A DNA stretch of 64,000 bases from Bedellia somnulentella (lineage: Eukaryota; Arthropoda; Insecta; Lepidoptera; Bedelliidae), in assembly GCA_963576735.1 (NCBI GenBank), contig OY755176.1, forward strand, positions 19,081,423 through 19,145,422. The letters are read 5' to 3'. Each line of letters starts with the position of its first letter. The first letter of the stretch is position 1. The position numbers and the translations under genes are program-made. Of the stretch, positions 44,777 through 55,028 are shown one piece after another. Under the pieces are notes generated by a model. It was given only the letters and a program-made list of their open reading frames with translations. It did no database searches and was not told where the DNA came from.

Positions 44777-45820
44777 TTAGTTTTTCCCGAGAAGATCATT
44801 TAAAAGATCTTGATTACTCATTGTCGAGTCACCAAATGGGTTGACCTTAGATGCTGACCTTTCTCTCTTCCCCGATATAGCTCTGTTTCTTACGGGTAAT
44901 GTATCACTCATAACATGATCAGTAATAGCTTTAAAGTTATTGTTTAGCTCTAAGAATACTTCATCGGGTATTTCACCAGTTTTAGTTACAAATTCGTTCA
45001 TTTTATCAACGACATTTATTTGTTGTGTTAATTTATCGCTATCCAGTTTTGATTGGCCAAACACTTTAACATGTTTGTCAATCAATTTCGCAGTGTTATC
45101 GATATCACTCATTATTTTCTTACAATAATTATCCACGTCTTTACCACCTGATTTCCATTTGTCTAGTTTTTTTTCTAAAGCACTAGTTTCTCTTTTAGGT
45201 TTGATGTTATCATTACTTACTTCACGTTTCATTCTTATAACGTCCGCACTAGCTTGTCTTTTAAAGTCCGCTGCTTTTGTATATTCATCGTCATACCTTT
45301 GTTCTGGGAAACTTGTTAATTTTCCTCTTGATTTGGGTTTTTCAGTTTCTTTCGAAGTACTGTTCTCTGTTTGAAACATGCTAATATTTTTTGGAAATTC
45401 TAATTCACTATCATCTTCTTCTTCTATAGAATCTTCTGTTGACATTCTTCTCAATGCGCTCGACTTTCTAGACATTGGTTCTTCATTATTTTTAATTTTG
45501 TTTAGTAAATCTGCTTTCATATGTTCCATTGTCTTTTCGATTTCATCAGGATTAGAATTATGGAAGTCAATATCCTCGTTCAACATTGATAAATTATTAA
45601 TGCCGTCTTTCACAGTTCGAGCAATATCATTTAAATCTTCTGAGTCTCTTGAAACCTTCCTTGAGTTGATTTGTGCAGATCTAACACTTACATTACTAGT
45701 TCTACTTTTGATAAAACGCGATTTTGGCTCAATTGTAGCAGATATTTCTTCTTCTCGAGCTAAAGCTAGGCTGTAGTCTCGATGCTCCACTCCCAATCTT
45801 TCTAATGCACTTTGGTCACC
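44777..45820 (-). CDS. LCA5 (lebercilin)-like gene, last coding exon
   Basis: The exon begins after the acceptor TTTCTCTCTTACAG (45821 onward) with GDQSALERLGVEHRDYS and runs 347 codons to TAA at 44777-44779. It is mostly a hydrophilic, Ser/Lys/Glu-rich tail. It contains an acidic stretch (SIEEEDDSELEFP), a helical segment near the end (KLTQQINVVDKMNEFVTKTG) and the C-terminal NPFGDSTMSNQDLLNDLLGK. I see no enzyme domain. The phase (0) matches the exon at 46611-46721, which ends GAGAAG|GTCAGT. Lebercilin is a ciliary microtubule-associated protein; the conserved domain is in the upstream exons, and this tail is the variable part of the family. The assignment depends on the splicing. Confidence 0.75.
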   Translation of the reverse strand, partial: GDQSALERLGVEHRDYSLALAREEEISATIEPKSRFIKSRTSNVSVRSAQINSRKVSRDSEDLNDIARTVKDGINNLSMLNEDIDFHNSNPDEIEKTMEHMKADLLNKIKNNEEPMSRKSSALRRMSTEDSIEEEDDSELEFPKNISMFQTENSTSKETEKPKSRGKLTSFPEQRYDDEYTKAADFKRQASADVIRMKREVSNDNIKPKRETSALEKKLDKWKSGGKDVDNYCKKIMSDIDNTAKLIDKHVKVFGQSKLDSDKLTQQINVVDKMNEFVTKTGEIPDEVFLELNNNFKAITDHVMSDTLPVRNRAISGKRERSASKVNPFGDSTMSNQDLLNDLLGKN

Positions 45821-46610
45821 CTGTAAGAGAGAAACACAATTGAATTTTGTAAGTTTAAATCAAATTATTATTAGCGGAGAGAAAACCTAAATTTATTGAT
45901 TGTCAGTCAAACAACCAAGGTAAACTAAAAAAGTGTTGTGTCAGTGATGACAAAACATATTGCTGTTTTCTTTCTGTCCTAAAATACTGCAATTAGTTGA
46001 GGTTTTGCATTACCATGAGATGTACCATTTAGCGTTTAAGTTATGAATCTAAGTATCGGTAATTTGATATTCTCTTTAAAAGCCGACTTTATATTATCCG
46101 AATACATTAAGTTTATTTGAAAGGTACTTTGAAGTCCTAAACTTGTTTGAAGTTGATATGATCCGAATATTTATGACATCTACTTAAACAGGTGTGAACT
46201 CTGGCCTCTCCTTTTTGGGATTTATAGCTGTGAGTATATGTATACAAAGAAGAAAAACCAAAACAGAACGGAATGTAACGTAATCCTACCAAATAAGGAA
46301 CTTTGAACTAAACTTCTCTTCAAGAGCATATTTGAGAAAAATAAAAACGATATTATTCAATAGAGACCACCTGAATAACAGGTGACAATGACACGTGATG
46401 TTCAGAAGTATTAGTACCTATGCCAACCCCTTCGGGGATATTCGGCGTGAACGTTTATGTTATGTTATGTAAATTTTGTATGAGGTAAATTCTGGAAATA
46501 AATGATGTAAAGTATGTCTTGAGTGATTTGTAAATCAATCTATTTAATTAAAGAGCTTGCTACCTAACCAAAGTAAGGAGACATCGCTAGTTTCAAATAA
46601 AGTAACTGAC
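45821..46610 (-). other. Intron of LCA5-like gene (790 bp)
   Basis: Starts GTCAGT and ends CTTACAG on the minus strand. It contains a Rep-B tail fragment (46195-46250, plus) and the last 100 bp of a Rep-A SINE (46372-46470, plus, ending TATGTTATGTTATGT). Confidence 0.7.
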
Positions 46611-46721
46611 CTTCTCATCGGCAATCTTATCATTTTTCGTTTTCTTCTGAAACGATTGCTTCGTCATCGGAGGCTTGCTCGACTTGTACGCAGCTGGCTG
46701 ATTCAGCATTTTCTCCTTCAT
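46611..46721 (-). CDS. LCA5 (lebercilin)-like gene, middle exon
   Basis: A 111 bp (37 codon) exon flanked by acceptor CTGTATATTTTAG and donor GTCAGT. It reads MKEKMLNQPAAYKSSKP... ending DKIADEK. It follows directly in phase on exon 62702-62921. In vertebrate lebercilin the conserved domain is followed by a KxKEKE...N-Y-Lys/Pro stretch, and this exon has the same pattern (KEKML...AAYKSSKP). It is too short for an ORF search and was found by splice sites and homology. Confidence 0.75.
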
Positions 46722-46826
46722 CTAAAATATACAGAAGCATTTTTACTTTACCTTATTATTTTCAAATCTTCTTACTGTATATTCGAGTTATATGGATAAT
46801 GTTGATCTTAACGCTTACCTACCATT

Positions 46827-47086
46827 CATGCTTTGTAGTGTCGGCTTAGAATAGCACTACCCCAACTCTTCCCATGGGTGATCGTAAGAGGCGACTTGAG
46901 GTGTTATGGCATATAAAAGTGATTTTGTGCGATGCGGTTGGAGACCCATCACCAAAAACATTTATTTTACAATCTTTTCCCCACTCTACTTCCAAAAGTG
47001 GGTGATGAATTTTCTGATTCTGAAGCTCTGGCCACCCCTTTTATGGATTTATAGCCGTGAGTGTTTGTATGTATGTATGTATGTAT
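46827..47086 (+). repeat. Full Rep-B copy
   Basis: CATGCTTTGTAGTGTCGGCT to a (TATG)n tail of about 5 units. Confidence 0.8.
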
Positions 47087-47202
47087 GAATGATCTTAATG
47101 CATAATAATAAATGGGAATTAAAATAAAGTTGATATTTAATCCTTGATGAATTCCGCTTTAAAGACAAGTCCGTATCTGTTTATATTTTACATACATACA
47201 TA

Positions 47203-47842
47203 TAGGGGAATTATAAAACGAGCGAACAAAAAAAAATTGCGACTGATGATGACATACTGTTTTAATAACTTGAGCGGCATGAATTTGAGTAAGCGAAAAA
47301 TTAACTAAACTGACGACGAATATTGATTTATAATAAAATCCAGAACGAGCTTACAAAAAGTGGATTGTGATAAATCCATTTCAGATATTAAAATTTTATC
47401 CGAGCGACTTCAGTTCTTAGGTCACATTTAGTTAGGTTAGGTTAGGTTAGATTATGTATAAAACGAGCGAGCGTAGCGCAGCGGATCGAGCACCTAAATG
47501 CCTGATGGGCATGCCTATATGCATACTTGCTTGCTTTTCAAAGTGGTTTTTGTATTCGAAACACTTCATTCAAGATAAAATGTCGCTCAGTATAAAAAAT
47601 ACATTTACCAAATATTGAAAAAAATGCAGGACATAACGTTGACACTCAAACAAATATTAGGTCGCTCTAATATTATGAAGCTGCTCATTTTATATTTTAA
47701 GTAACTCAAATTAATGTTTGTAAGTTGCTGTTCTGTTGATTTCTCGTCACTCGCAGTCAGTCGCTCACTTAGTAATTCTATAACCCAAATTAATTAATTT
47801 TGACACTTAGAACTGTAATTTACAGTCACTCGTTTTATTGCT
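47203..47842. mobile_element. Inverted-repeat element with GAGCGA motifs and TTAGG array
   Basis: The left end GGGGAATTATAAAACGAGCG and the right end (reverse complement GGGTAGCAATAAAACGAGTG) are imperfect inverted repeats. GAGCGA/GAGCGAC and their complements are scattered near both ends. The middle has TAGTTAGGTTAGGTTAGGTT (47430-47450) beside AGCGTAGCGCAGCGGATCGA. No transposase. It has the same design as 11302-12508. Confidence 0.55.
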
Positions 47843-47847
47843 ACCCA

Positions 47848-48282
47848 TACATATACTAACGCCATTAGTTTCAATCGGTGCAGGCAGAGGTCCATCACCT
47901 ATCTCTATATAGGGGTATAAAAATAGTTTCATATTTTCTGTGTGTTGTCTGTACAATCGAAATCTAAACTAACTTGGTAGCGCCGCTCATTGTGCATGAC
48001 ACTGCTGGTAGTTTGGTTAGTAGTGATATTAAAACAATATTCTATTTATAAAAAAATAAGTCGCAATACGAATACAAAATGCTTATTTGATTTTATGACA
48101 AATTTGAGAATTAATTTAAAAACGCTTCGCTGCGCTCCGGTACGCTCAGATCTGGCTATAAATATTAAGCCTGACCTAACCTTTTTTTTTCTTATGCAAA
48201 TGCGAAAAACCTATATTAACACTTAAACGAAAAATCTAGTCAAGAGAGCAGATCACAATATTTTGAAAATTAAAATAATATC
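47848..48282 (-). mobile_element. LINE 3' tail fragment and unannotated DNA
   Basis: CATATACTAACGCCATTAGT and GGTGCAGGCAGAGG (to about 47895) match the tail at 18773. The rest has no recognised feature. Confidence 0.4.
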
Positions 48283-48838
48283 ATACATATACATACATAC
48301 ATATACTCACGGCTATATATCCCTTAGCCAGAGCCTTGGAACCAGAAATTTCTCAGCCACTTTTGGAAGTTGAGTGGGGAAAAGATGGTAATATGCGTAT
48401 GGTAGTAGATGGTAGTCAGCGCCATTTCGCTGTTCAATGGCACAATGTTTTTTTTTTTTAGTTTATCATTTTAATTTGTTAATAATTTCCTCTTTTTGAT
48501 TTTGTGTTTCTTTGTAAACATTTAAGGTATTATTTTTATTGTTTTTTATATTTTCACTGTTTTTTTTGTAGTTGTTAATATTTTGATAACTTTTGTTTTT
48601 TTTTTGGATTGGTTATTATTATTTTTGTGTTGCATATCTGTTGTGCCATATTTACTGCGAATAAATGTATTTCTTCTTCTTCTTCTTCTTCTTCTTCTAA
48701 TAATAAATGTTTTTGGTGACGGGTCTCTAGCCACATCGCCCAAAAATCACTTAAAAAGCCCCTATACTAAGGGTACGCCTCTTACGATCACCCATGGGTA
48801 GAAATGGTGTAGTGTTATTCTAAGCCGGCACTTCACGG
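48283..48838 (-). repeat. Rep-B copy split by a (TTC)n-tailed insertion
   Basis: Rep-B tail half 48283-48396 and front half about 48700-48838. The insert between begins GGTAGTAGATGGTAGTCAGC and ends GCGAATAAATGTATTTC plus nine TTC, like a LINE 3' end in plus orientation. Both sides have TAATA. Confidence 0.7.
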
Positions 48839-48989
48839 CCAATAGAATAATATCATAAGTGGAATAAACTTATTTTCACACTAATCACTATTGCCTAGGA
48901 AACCCTTGTCAAATATTTGAACGTTGCGTTAGGCTATGTTTCTGGCTGAAGTTAGATCTATGAATGGACTAGGTATTCAACGAATTGCG

Positions 48990-49140
48990 TGATTTAAAAT
49001 AGAATAACTTTTTATTGCACATCAAACACAAATTTACAAAAATAATAATACGATCAAACAGTTTACAGTGAGGTACAATTGGCAGTCTTATCGCTAAAAG
49101 CGATCTCTTCCAGACAACCTTTGGAAGGTGAGATCGATAT
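48990..49140 (-). mobile_element. LINE 3' end
   Basis: Minus strand: GGTTGTCTGGAAGAGATCGC and TTTTAGCGATAAGACTGCCA, ending in an AATAAAAAG-type tail; same family as 17862-18001. Confidence 0.6.
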
Positions 49141-49922
49141 TTGGTGGGGTGCTATTCTAAGCCGACAGCATCACAATAATTTTGCCCTATTCAACTTTAA
49201 AAAGTAAGTACTAAATATCACATTCTGTAGCTCTGTCAACCTCTTCTTAGAGGTTCATTGCCGTGAATAAATGTATATAAGCGAAGAAATATTAATCATA
49301 CAAAATAATAATTAGTGATTTAACCAATTGACTGCGACAAATACACCGTCTGATATCTGTGACGTCCCTAAATCCATAAAAATAAATCAAATAAAGAGGA
49401 AAATATTTGACATCTTCATAGCTGAAGCAAAAGTTTCATTCTTCAAAACCGAGCGATATCACGTGGGCTATAAAAGGTATACAATATTTACTATCGTAAT
49501 TATTTGTTATCGAGCTCAAAATATCTATCGAGTTCGGTTATTCTGTCTATTAATTGTTATTGTATTGACAGGTTAGTTGGCAGAGTCAATATTGACTCCA
49601 CCTACTTCTTATGATTGGTTTAAGATAAGGCACTGTTTGGAGTTCGGAGTGACTCGGATGAAAGTTTGGTTTATTATATTGCAATATTTCTATGAAGGTC
49701 GAGTTTTTATACGGATGGAATTGAGAAAATTGACCTACTACTTGTTTACTCTTTCTGAAATTAGAAATAAAAGGGATATTTCTTAAAATTCAAAAAACCC
49801 TATTCTTTGTATTTATGTTGATAAATTCCATATTGTAATTATTGCTTGATTGAATATTTATGAGAATGTAAAACTGTTATGTTTTCACGAGATGACTCAA
49901 CCAATTCATTCATTCACATTAT
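49141..49922. other. Unannotated intronic DNA
   Basis: 49155-49280 keeps weak Rep-B traces (GGGGTGCTATTCTAAGCCGA; CTTAGAGGTTCATTGCCGTG). Two short plus-strand frames (49328-49576, 49577-49786) have no recognisable protein. Confidence 0.35.
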
Positions 49923-50165
49923 CAAGGTTCAGAGTACCCACATTTTGCTTGGATACTGTACTCACGTGATAGGAGGTAGGTCTAATTTTAGATTTTTAAC
50001 GGTGAGTACATGGTAGTTATGAGACAGTGTATTCGTACAAAACACTGTAAGAAAAGAAAAGAAACTGAAGAACTGGTTTTCATTACGAGCAAGATAAATT
50101 TCATAATGTACAAGCAAGCCTGGGTACTCTGAACATCAGGTGACAATATCACGTGATATTTAAAG
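49923..50165. repeat. Scrambled Rep-A fragments
   Basis: GTTCAGAGTACCCACATTTT (minus), CAGTGTATTCGTACAAAACA (plus) and GGGTACTCTGAACATCAGGT (plus) are three pieces of the SINE in mixed orientation. Confidence 0.6.
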
Positions 50166-50232
50166 TTTGAATTTGAGAGCTATTGATTCTAAATTACAAT
50201 GGGGAACCCATTTAGTAGAACTGTCTAAAAGT

Positions 50233-50492
50233 CCATGCTGTGTAGTGTCGGCTTAGAATAGCACTACCCCATTTCTTCCGGTGGGTGTACGTAAGAGGCG
50301 ACTAACGGTATTGGGGCTTTTAAGGGATTTTTGGGCGATGCGGTTGGAGACCCATCACCAAAAACCTTTATTTTACCATCTTTTCCCCACTATCATTTCC
50401 AAAAGTGGCTGAGGAATTTCTAATTCCTTAGCTCTGGCTACCCCTTCTAGGGATTTACAGCCGTGAGTATATGTATGTATGTATGTATGTAT
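50233..50492 (+). repeat. Full Rep-B copy with 10 bp target duplication
   Basis: GTCTAAAAGT lies at 50223-50232 and 50493-50502; near-consensus and therefore young. Confidence 0.9.
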
Positions 50493-50702
50493 GTCTAAAA
50501 GTTATGTTCATTGACCTTTGCTTTGCGTAAAATTTGAAAAATAACAAATATTGAAACGGGTCGTATTGTTTATTTTAGCTATTTTCATAGCCTCATGTCG
50601 TATGTTCTTCTATTATTGGGTAAAGCTGCGGATGTCAAAGTATTTATAGTACGAAAGAAGGCAATCCTCCCCCTGATTACGTATCTTTTGCGACTGACGA
50701 TT

Positions 50703-50803
50703 ATGTCGCAAGTTGCACGATTATCGCTGTCAATGTCATAAATTTGTTTGCGTTTTGACACTTTTGACAGCGACAATTATGCAACTTGCGTCACAATCGT
50801 GGC
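50703..50803. repeat. Hairpin of about 30 bp arms
   Basis: GTCGCAAGTTGCACGATTAT and CGCTGTCAA pair with TTGACAGCGACAATTATGCA and ACTTGCGTCA, with few mismatches. Probably a small MITE core. Confidence 0.6.
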
Positions 50804-51328
50804 GCCGTTTATTTCATATGTTTAGTTCTTCAGCAGATTGAGGTAGGTATAACCTTAACACTAAGTATGAGTACATCCCGAAATATAGAATGAACAAAGT
50901 AAGTAATTAATTTACATAAAATTCCTTCATATGATCAGCACAATGCACACAGACATTTCAGAATGGTTTTGCGACCATTAAAAAAACTATAAAAACAAAT
51001 TTCTTTTAAATTAAGTAAGGAAAATATGTCATAATGCACGATTGAGATAAATGGGAAGCCAGTTTACTAAGGATGGAAAATGTGATAGAGGCATTCAAAG
51101 CAGAATAAAAAAAAAGGAAAACACAGCCATTCGCTGGTCTGTGTTTGTAGGAAAAGGCCCGAGTGGCACTGCAATGCTGTTCTAGTTCCTATGTTTGTGT
51201 TTGCCAGCAAATGTTTGGTGAGGCCAAAGAAATATGACGGCGAAGTAAATGCAGTATAGATCGGGTCCACCGAAAAAAATGTTGGGTTATGTGTATGAAT
51301 GTAAAATAATGTGATTCCGAAAGTAATG
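50804..51328. other. No recognised feature
   Basis: Intronic, AT-rich; no supported gene or repeat. Confidence 0.4.
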
Positions 51329-52217
51329 GATGTGTCGTGGCCATATCGTAGATTTGAACACATCGTGAAGTGATCGATCATTTCATGAAATGGTCACATT
51401 TCATGATGTGGCCAACGTCATTTGACCAGATCATAAAATCGTCAACGTTTCACGATTTGGTCATCCACGCTTGGCCAGATCGTAGAAAAAGGGTGACCAT
51501 AAAACATTTAATAAAAATCCAGAATATGTAAAGAACTTGTTTATTGTCATTTAAGTCAGTCGGCTGACACAAACAAAATGAATACTATCATAGTAACAAA
51601 TTATACGAATTTTTGTAACATAATTAAAAAATAATAGTTGTAACAAATTAAACACTTTTTTCTAAATTAAACATCTAACACGTCAAGTAACAATTATATT
51701 TTTATAAAACAAACAAATATTCAGAAATAAGTAGGTACTTTAACTACTGTAGTACACCAATTAAATAAAGTAATAAAAAAATTCTCATGTAATGCGTATT
51801 AAAATTTATATTTAAAAAGTCAGTCTTACTACCTTTCAGTCATTTGTTGGCGCATGACAAACTTTGGTGACACTTTGAAGTACAAAGTGTTTTGTTTTTG
51901 AAACATGCGCATCTCTTTGTACGGCACTGATTTTTTGCTGGCTTGCAAAAGCATTTTTTAAAACCTTGACCTCCAAATAAAGATTGAAAATTTACAGCTT
52001 CCCTCAATGATATTGGCAATTCGGATATAACTTCGCAATAATCTTTAGAGGACATCTGTAGGTCCTGACGAGAAAACCAATTTTTAATTGTCCCAGAAAC
52101 CGTTCCGATTTTGTATACGCCGTTTCTAAAATTTACTACCTTTCCAGCAATATTTTTGGTGTCAAGAGGTCCACGGTCAATTTTCGGTACATTCAAAAAC
52201 ACGGAATTTCCTATTTC

Positions 52218-52220
52218 TTA
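52218..52220 (-). other. In-frame premature stop (TAA) in the transposase
   Basis: The frame reads NTAKKLSL, stop, EIGNSVFLNVPKIDRG with no frame change. The sequence on both sides is typical of one continuous family protein, so a single substitution is the likely cause. Confidence 0.85.
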
Positions 52221-54495
52221 CAAAGAAAGTTTCTTGGCGGTGTTATCGACCATTTTTTCTGCAGCACGTTTAACACCGCAATGAGCTTTATCTCTTTCAT
52301 TAACAATTAACTGTTCCTTTTGGCATAGAAAACATTGAACTTGAGATCCATAACCTTCTTCTCCACTAGTAACGCCACAAATTGCATGCACAGGTTTGGA
52401 ACATAAACTACAAAAATGAGCTCCTGATGTGTCCTCGCCACAGACGAGACATACAAGATCATCAGCTGACTCTAATACCATATTATCTATCTCTATTACT
52501 TCAATGTTTAACAAACCCTCATCAGCAACGGATTTAGTCACTTTTACGTCATCAAGCGGCATAATATTAATTGTCTCTTTGTTCCCTACCGTGGAATCAT
52601 TCTGATTAATTTGGTCCAGTTCTTCCTTCTTTTTCTCTTTCTGATTGCTTTGGTCAAATTTTTCTTCCAGTATCTCATTTTGCTTGATTTGTTCTTGATT
52701 ATTCAATTCAACGTTCTTCTTCCTTTTCTGACTTGTTTGGTCCAATTCTTCTACTTGTATCTCTTGCTGATTGATTTTGTTCAATACTTCGTTCTTCTTT
52801 TCCTTCTGATTGAATTGGTTCAATTCTTCCTCCGTCTTGATTGATGTCATAATACTTTCGGGGAAATTGCAACCTTTCAATATAGTTTTCGGTTCAGAAC
52901 CAAACAATGCACGGTAAGGGGATCTGCCAATTATGCGGTGGTAAGATGAGTTTTTATAGAATTGAACAAAAAAACAACCAATGGACCATTTAGTAGACTT
53001 ATTATCTTGCATCCAACATCGCAACATATTTTCGACGTCTTGATTGGATCTTTCCACGCAGCCTTGTGTTTGAGGACGTCGAGGACTACCGTGAATAATT
53101 TTACATTCAGGCCACATCGACACTAATTCTTCTATAACTTGTGCGGTGAACTCTCTTCCATTATCACTTTGTAATATAAATGGAGCGCCGAATTCCAAGA
53201 ATATTTTTAAAAGTTCTATAGCTACTTCTAGAGCTCTTTTCGATTTTAATGGTCTGAGGTGTAAAAATTTTGTAGCGTGGTCTTGGTAATTCATAAGCCA
53301 TTTAAATTCTCCATCCGCGGCAGACTGAAAATCTATCAAATCCACCTGTCCTCGTGTGTTAAAATCTTTCGAAATTATCGGCTGAGTTACAATACCTTTC
53401 TTCAGCAATGGACGTTTCTTCTCACACACTGAGCGCAGGTCAACAAATAGCTCAATAGGTTTCTTCGGTATATAAAGCTTATTTTTAATATGTTGAACCA
53501 TTTTTAATCTTCCACCATGACCAACAGTTTTGTGAACTTCCTTCAGTATTTCAAAATACTTCTCCATCGGAATAATTCGAATAGTAGGATCGTCGATGCA
53601 TTTTTTCTTGAATATAAGATATTCCTCATCCGCAGTTTCCAAAATGTCATATTTTGAAAGCCAATAGTAGTCCTTGGATTTCTTTAGTGTTGTCACCACA
53701 GATCTGTATTTGAATAGATAACGCAAGTGTCATTTCTTGTATAGAAACCAAGCGTGCCATTATTTTTCCACCTACTGTGACGTCACATGAGCAATTTAGT
53801 GATGGGCACTCCCCGTCAGCGCGTAAACGATTCAATCGATTATATTCGAGTGCATCGACAGACGAATGATAAATTGACAGAAGAATGATAAATCTAGAAT
53901 TATACCTGTTTTTTAATAACGCTATTTTCTCATGGTCTCATTTTTATTCTGAGCAACTCTTCCTACATTATTTTCCTCCACCACTACATCTTCTCGGAGA
54001 ACAACGATCTAAATCAGTGAGTTAATGAGTCAGTTAGTCAGTGAGTAGTTCAGTAGCCTTTATTATTATAATAACTTGTCCTTATTGATAACCTACCTAA
54101 TTAACTAGTTTTAATAATTTGTTTTCGGAAAGTTACTAAATGATTTAAAAAAACCCCGAGAAGAAATTTTATCTACAAAAAGGAAAGCCAGTAGAAGGCG
54201 CTATGACAAAATATAATACAACCCAGAACTAATTCGGATTTGAAAATAAAACAAATAAAATAACTTGTAGAGAAGGAAAAATAATCAAGTATTTTTTTTC
54301 GTTGTCTGTTTTTCTTCAGGCTGTATCTCCTAAACAGTGATAACTAGAAAGCTGAAATTTTCACAAATGACGTATTTCTGTTGCCGCTATAACAACAAAT
54401 ACAAGTAAAAAAAGGATTTTAAGGGGGGCCTATTACAATAAACGTGTTTTTTTCCGTATTTTTTTGCTCAATATTAAAACGTTAATAAGTAGATA

Positions 54496-54859
54496 ACATA
54501 ACATAAACGTTCACGCCGAATATCCCCGAAGGGGTTGGCAGAGGTACTAATACTTCTGAACATCACGTGACTTTGTCACCTGGTGTTCAGAGTACCCACG
54601 TTTTGCATGGACAGTGTACTCACGTGATAGGGGGTAGGCCTATCGCCGTTTTGTACGAATACACTGTCCACATGACATGACTAAGTACAACTCAGTCATG
54701 TGGGTTTCCTCGCGATGTTTTCCCTCACCGTTAACAACCATAATAAATTAACTACACATGTCTTTAGAAAAGACAAATTGGTGTAGGCCCGACCCGGGAT
54801 TTGAACACTAGTCGCTTGCACGTTAACCGGTGTTCTACCCATTGAGCTATCACGTCGTC
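54496..54859 (-). repeat. Full-length Rep-A SINE with 12 bp duplication
   Basis: AATAAGTAGATA lies at 54484-54495 and 54860-54871. The sister element at 58954-61457 has the empty site (TTAATAAGTAGATACTCAAA near 59735), which fixes both ends exactly. Confidence 0.95.
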
Positions 54860-55028
54860 AATAAGTAGATACTTAAAATTTTCACAGTATATTTACTTGT
54901 ATATCACCTTTCAAAATAAATAATTGTAAATATCAAAGGGGCTCCCATACAAAAACGTTATTTTCTATTATAGATGATAGTGCGGAATTCTTCGTTTGTT
55001 CAATATTGGAAATAAAAAAAAACAAAGT

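Noticed and set aside
45378..45776. Plus-strand frame of 132 codons
   Set aside because: It lies antisense to the LCA5-like exon, is Ser/Leu-rich and reflects the complement of its Lys/Glu/Ser codons.
47430..47452. Telomere end or telomere-associated region
   Set aside because: Only three to four TTAGG units, inside a transposon-like element and within an intron.
49328..49786. Two adjacent plus-strand frames of 82 and 69 codons
   Set aside because: AT-rich, no motifs, no splice context; length is within chance expectation for this composition.
51067..51381. 104-codon minus-strand frame
   Set aside because: It crosses the Ginger boundary at 51333 and has no recognisable protein features.
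52611..52844. Plus-strand hydrophobic frame that looks like membrane helices
   Set aside because: It is the antisense shadow of the Gln/Lys/Glu-rich repeats of the transposase.
53647..53835. Short minus-strand frame beginning MNRLRADGECPS
   Set aside because: It starts in the nested transposon and runs into the Ginger exon out of frame. Similar frames recur at 58464 and 58832 only because the transposon is repeated.
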